The notes beneath the pieces are model-generated. The model made no database searches and was not told the DNA's origin. It was given only the letters and a program-made list of their open reading frames with translations. The translations under genes were made by a program, and so were the position numbers. This document shows positions 4,578 to 6,749 of a stretch of 6,749 nucleotides of DNA, piece after piece. How positions within the stretch are numbered: position 1 is the stretch's first letter; each line of letters starts with the position of its first letter. This DNA comes from JBGPYM01 sp041493205 (GTDB taxonomy: Bacteria; Bacteroidota; Ignavibacteria; UBA10030; UBA6906): assembly GCA_041493205.1 (NCBI GenBank), contig JBGPYM010000172.1, forward strand, positions 1 to 6,749. The letters are read 5' to 3'.

Positions 4578-6749
4578 TTATGTGGCTGTTGATTGACTGG
4601 TGCAACGGACGTTGTCGGGACCCAGCATTGCGCGGACTTCCCGGAGAAAATTCCCCGACGGCTCCACGCTGAATTGCCGCGTGCCGTACATCGACGTCGA
4701 ACGGTCGCTCCGCACATTGAAGTAACACGGACAGCTCCCCTTGTGTTCCTCGATGATCTTCCGGAGGCGGAGAATCGTGTCTTCCTGCACAGCGTTGACG
4801 TCTATCGACAATATAACGCTTTTCGTGTATTTTTCACGCACCTTTTCCATCGGGATCACTTCGTTCACCAGGATCTTCAGCATGTCCCCGTTCGCCTCCC
4901 CCTTTCCGGTCACCATCACCATAGCGTCCGGCTGAAGCAGTGCCTGGTATTTCGCGAACGGATCCGAGAACACGATGCATTCCCCCTTCCCGGTAAAATC
5001 TTCGAGGCTCACGAACGCCATCGTGTTGTTCCGCTTGTCGATCTTCTTCTTGACCGCCGTGACGATGCCGCACGCGCGGACCGTGCTGTTGTTCCTCAGT
5101 CCGGACAGGTCCCCGAACCTGACGGTGGAGAAATCCTTGATTTCCTGTTCGTATTTCAGGAGCGGATGGCCGGAGACGAAAAAGCCGAGGACCGATTTCT
5201 CGCGCGCAAGCTTCTCCGGCTCGGACCAGGAGGCGGCGACTGTCATGGCCGGAAAATGCACCTTCGTTTCCGGCGAGGCTGCGCCCCCGTCGAACAGACT
5301 CGACTGCCCCTCCACGAGCGTCGCCTGCGCCGCCTGGCCGAACGACGCGGCCCGTTCCAGATTCTCCATGAACTGGGAGCGGTTCGGGCTCATGGAATCG
5401 AACGCGCCCGCCTGCACAAGACTCTCCAGGCATTTCTTGTTCACGAGGCGGAGGTCCACCCGGCGGCAGAAATCAAACAGGTTCTCGAATTTCCCTTGTT
5501 CCGTCCGCGAACGGATGACGGTCTCGATCGCGCTCTCCCCAACGTTCTTGATCGCGCAGAGGCCGAAACGTATCCTCCCCTCCACGACGCTGAAATCGAT
5601 CGCGCTCTCGTTGACGTCGGGCGGCAGGACTTCGATGCCCGATTTGCGGCAATCGTCGATCAGCTTGACGATCTTGTCGGTGCTTCCGATTTCCGACGAG
5701 AGGTTCGCCGCCATAAATTCCGCCGGATAGTGCGCCTTCAGATAGGCGGTCTGGTAGGCGATCACGGAATACGCAACGCTGTGCGACTTGTTGAACCCGT
5801 ACGACGCAAACTTCTCGATCAGATCGAAGATCTCCCCCGCGGCCTTCCGGCCCGTGTGAGCCGCCTCGGCCCCCTCGATGAATTCCTTTTTCATCGCCGC
5901 CATCAGCGCCTTGTCCTTCTTTCCCATGGCGCGCCGCATAAGATCGGCCTTGGCAAGCGAGAATCCGGCAACCTCGCTCGCGATCTTCATCACCTGCTCC
6001 TGGTACACGATGACCCCGTAGGTTTCGCGCAGGATGGCTTCCATCCTGGGATGCACGGTCGTAATCTGCTGCTGACCGTGTTTCCGCGCGATGAAGTCCC
6101 CGATCATTTCCATCGGCCCCGGGCGGTAAAGGGCGTTCATCGCCACCAGGTCGGAAATGGTGTTCGGCTTCAGCTTCCGGAGCCAGTCGGTCATCCCCGA
6201 ACTTTCAAACTGAAATATACCCACCGTATCGCCGCGCGCAAAAAGCTCGAAGGTCGGCGCATCCTCCTCGGGGATCGCGTCCAGGTCGATCGTGATGCCG
6301 TGGTTCTCTTTGATCAGGCGGAGGGCGTTTTCCAGCACCGAGAGGGTCCGCAGACCGAGGAAATCCATTTTCAGGAGTCCCACCGCCTCCAGATCCTTCA
6401 TGTTGTACTGCGTCATGATTTCGGTCGCCGGGGTCTTGTAGAGCGGGACGAAATCGCTGATGTTCCCGGGGGCGATCACCACTCCTGCCGCGTGCATGCT
6501 CGCGTTCCGGTTCATCCCCTCGAGCACCAGGGAGGCCTCGATAAGCGTCTTGATCTTCGGATCGGTGCTCTCCTTCACCCACTTGAGATCGGGGATCGAT
6601 TCGAGCGCGTCGGCCAGGGGGCGCACTTTCCCCTGCTCCACCGGAATCTGTTTCGTGATCGATTCGAGCGTGCTGAGGGGAATGCCGAGCACGCGTCCAA
6701 CGTCCTTGAGCACCGCGCGGGAGGAAAGTGTGCCGAAGGTGATGATCTG
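4578..6749 (-). CDS. dnaE: DNA polymerase III alpha subunit, C-terminal 723 residues (5' end outside window)
   Basis: The frame is open from the right edge to TAA at 4580-4578. It starts with QIITFGTLSSRAVLKDVGR, just after the PDxDxDF segment that holds the first two catalytic Asp residues, so about 400-450 N-terminal residues (PHP domain and part of the palm) are missing. In order it shows the thumb (about 1-85), HAAGVVIAP (86-94), the palm segment with the third catalytic Asp in KMDFLGLRTL (Asp129; codon 6365-6363), the fingers with LYRPGPMEM, YQEQVMKIA and ASYGFNKSHSVAYS, the LPPDVNES and IKNVGESAIE region near the helix-hairpin-helix, a beta-clamp-binding motif QSSLF (482-486; 5306-5292), an OB domain (about 555-630), and a C-terminal domain. 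The length after the catalytic Asp is close to that of E. coli DnaE. It is the polymerising subunit of the replicative holoenzyme. No frameshift or missing key residue is seen in this part. Confidence 0.97.
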   Translation of the reverse strand, partial: QIITFGTLSSRAVLKDVGRVLGIPLSTLESITKQIPVEQGKVRPLADALESIPDLKWVKESTDPKIKTLIEASLVLEGMNRNASMHAAGVVIAPGNISDFVPLYKTPATEIMTQYNMKDLEAVGLLKMDFLGLRTLSVLENALRLIKENHGITIDLDAIPEEDAPTFELFARGDTVGIFQFESSGMTDWLRKLKPNTISDLVAMNALYRPGPMEMIGDFIARKHGQQQITTVHPRMEAILRETYGVIVYQEQVMKIASEVAGFSLAKADLMRRAMGKKDKALMAAMKKEFIEGAEAAHTGRKAAGEIFDLIEKFASYGFNKSHSVAYSVIAYQTAYLKAHYPAEFMAANLSSEIGSTDKIVKLIDDCRKSGIEVLPPDVNESAIDFSVVEGRIRFGLCAIKNVGESAIETVIRSRTEQGKFENLFDFCRRVDLRLVNKKCLESLVQAGAFDSMSPNRSQFMENLERAASFGQAAQATLVEGQSSLFDGGAASPETKVHFPAMTVAASWSEPEKLAREKSVLGFFVSGHPLLKYEQEIKDFSTVRFGDLSGLRNNSTVRACGIVTAVKKKIDKRNNTMAFVSLEDFTGKGECIVFSDPFAKYQALLQPDAMVMVTGKGEANGDMLKILVNEVIPMEKVREKYTKSVILSIDVNAVQEDTILRLRKIIEEHKGSCPCYFNVRSDRSTSMYGTRQFSVEPSGNFLREVRAMLGPDNVRCTSQSTAT

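Noticed and set aside
1..6749. CRISPR array, transposon, phage, toxin-antitoxin or novel defence system
   Set aside because: No regularly spaced repeats, transposase or integrase motifs, terminal inverted repeats or defence-type domains were seen on either strand. All long stretches are explained by recognisable families or the short gaps described.

Overview
The window is chromosomal DNA of a GC-rich bacterium. It probably belongs to the Bacteroidota/Chlorobi/Ignavibacteria (FCB) group. Three observations suggest this: four promoters fit the FCB pattern of TTG, exactly 20 bases, then TAnnTTyN; several genes lack a Shine-Dalgarno sequence; and dnaE is followed by trxA. The lineage is inferred from these signals, not from a database search. 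I see no transposon, phage, CRISPR array, tRNA or rRNA gene.

Left part (1-2430, all minus strand). At the left edge is the 5' part of a gene for a secreted or outer-membrane protein of unknown function (1-266), with its own promoter and an approximately 80-base leader. A 223-base gap with a strong hairpin (392-440) separates it from a three-gene cluster. In transcription order the cluster is a MarR-family regulator (2430-1972), a YceI-family periplasmic lipid-binding protein (1891-1301) and a two-module VOC/glyoxalase-fold protein resembling ring-cleavage dioxygenases of the CatE type (1290-490). The cluster looks like a small regulon for quinone, catechol or other electrophile or lipid stress. 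A 10-base motif, ATTTTGAATT, occurs both at the marR promoter and just ahead of yceI and is a candidate operator.

Middle part (2431-4100, plus strand). Divergent from marR, with -33 elements only two bases apart, is a PlsC-type acyltransferase (2525-3292). It is followed by a class I SAM-dependent methyltransferase of the MycE/macrocin O-methyltransferase type (3327-4100). Both have a promoter at the same distance from ATG, which predicts nearly leaderless mRNAs. The methyltransferase promoter starts inside the acyltransferase stop codon.

Right part (4101-6749). A convergent intergenic region with two GC-rich hairpins is followed on the minus strand by thioredoxin trxA (4526-4197) and, upstream of it, the C-terminal 723 residues of the replicative DNA polymerase III alpha subunit dnaE, which runs off the right edge. 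These two are probably co-transcribed.

Most of the genes belong to ordinary, well-known families. The most interesting material is regulatory: the promoter set, the divergent marR/acyltransferase control region, and the repeated candidate MarR operator.
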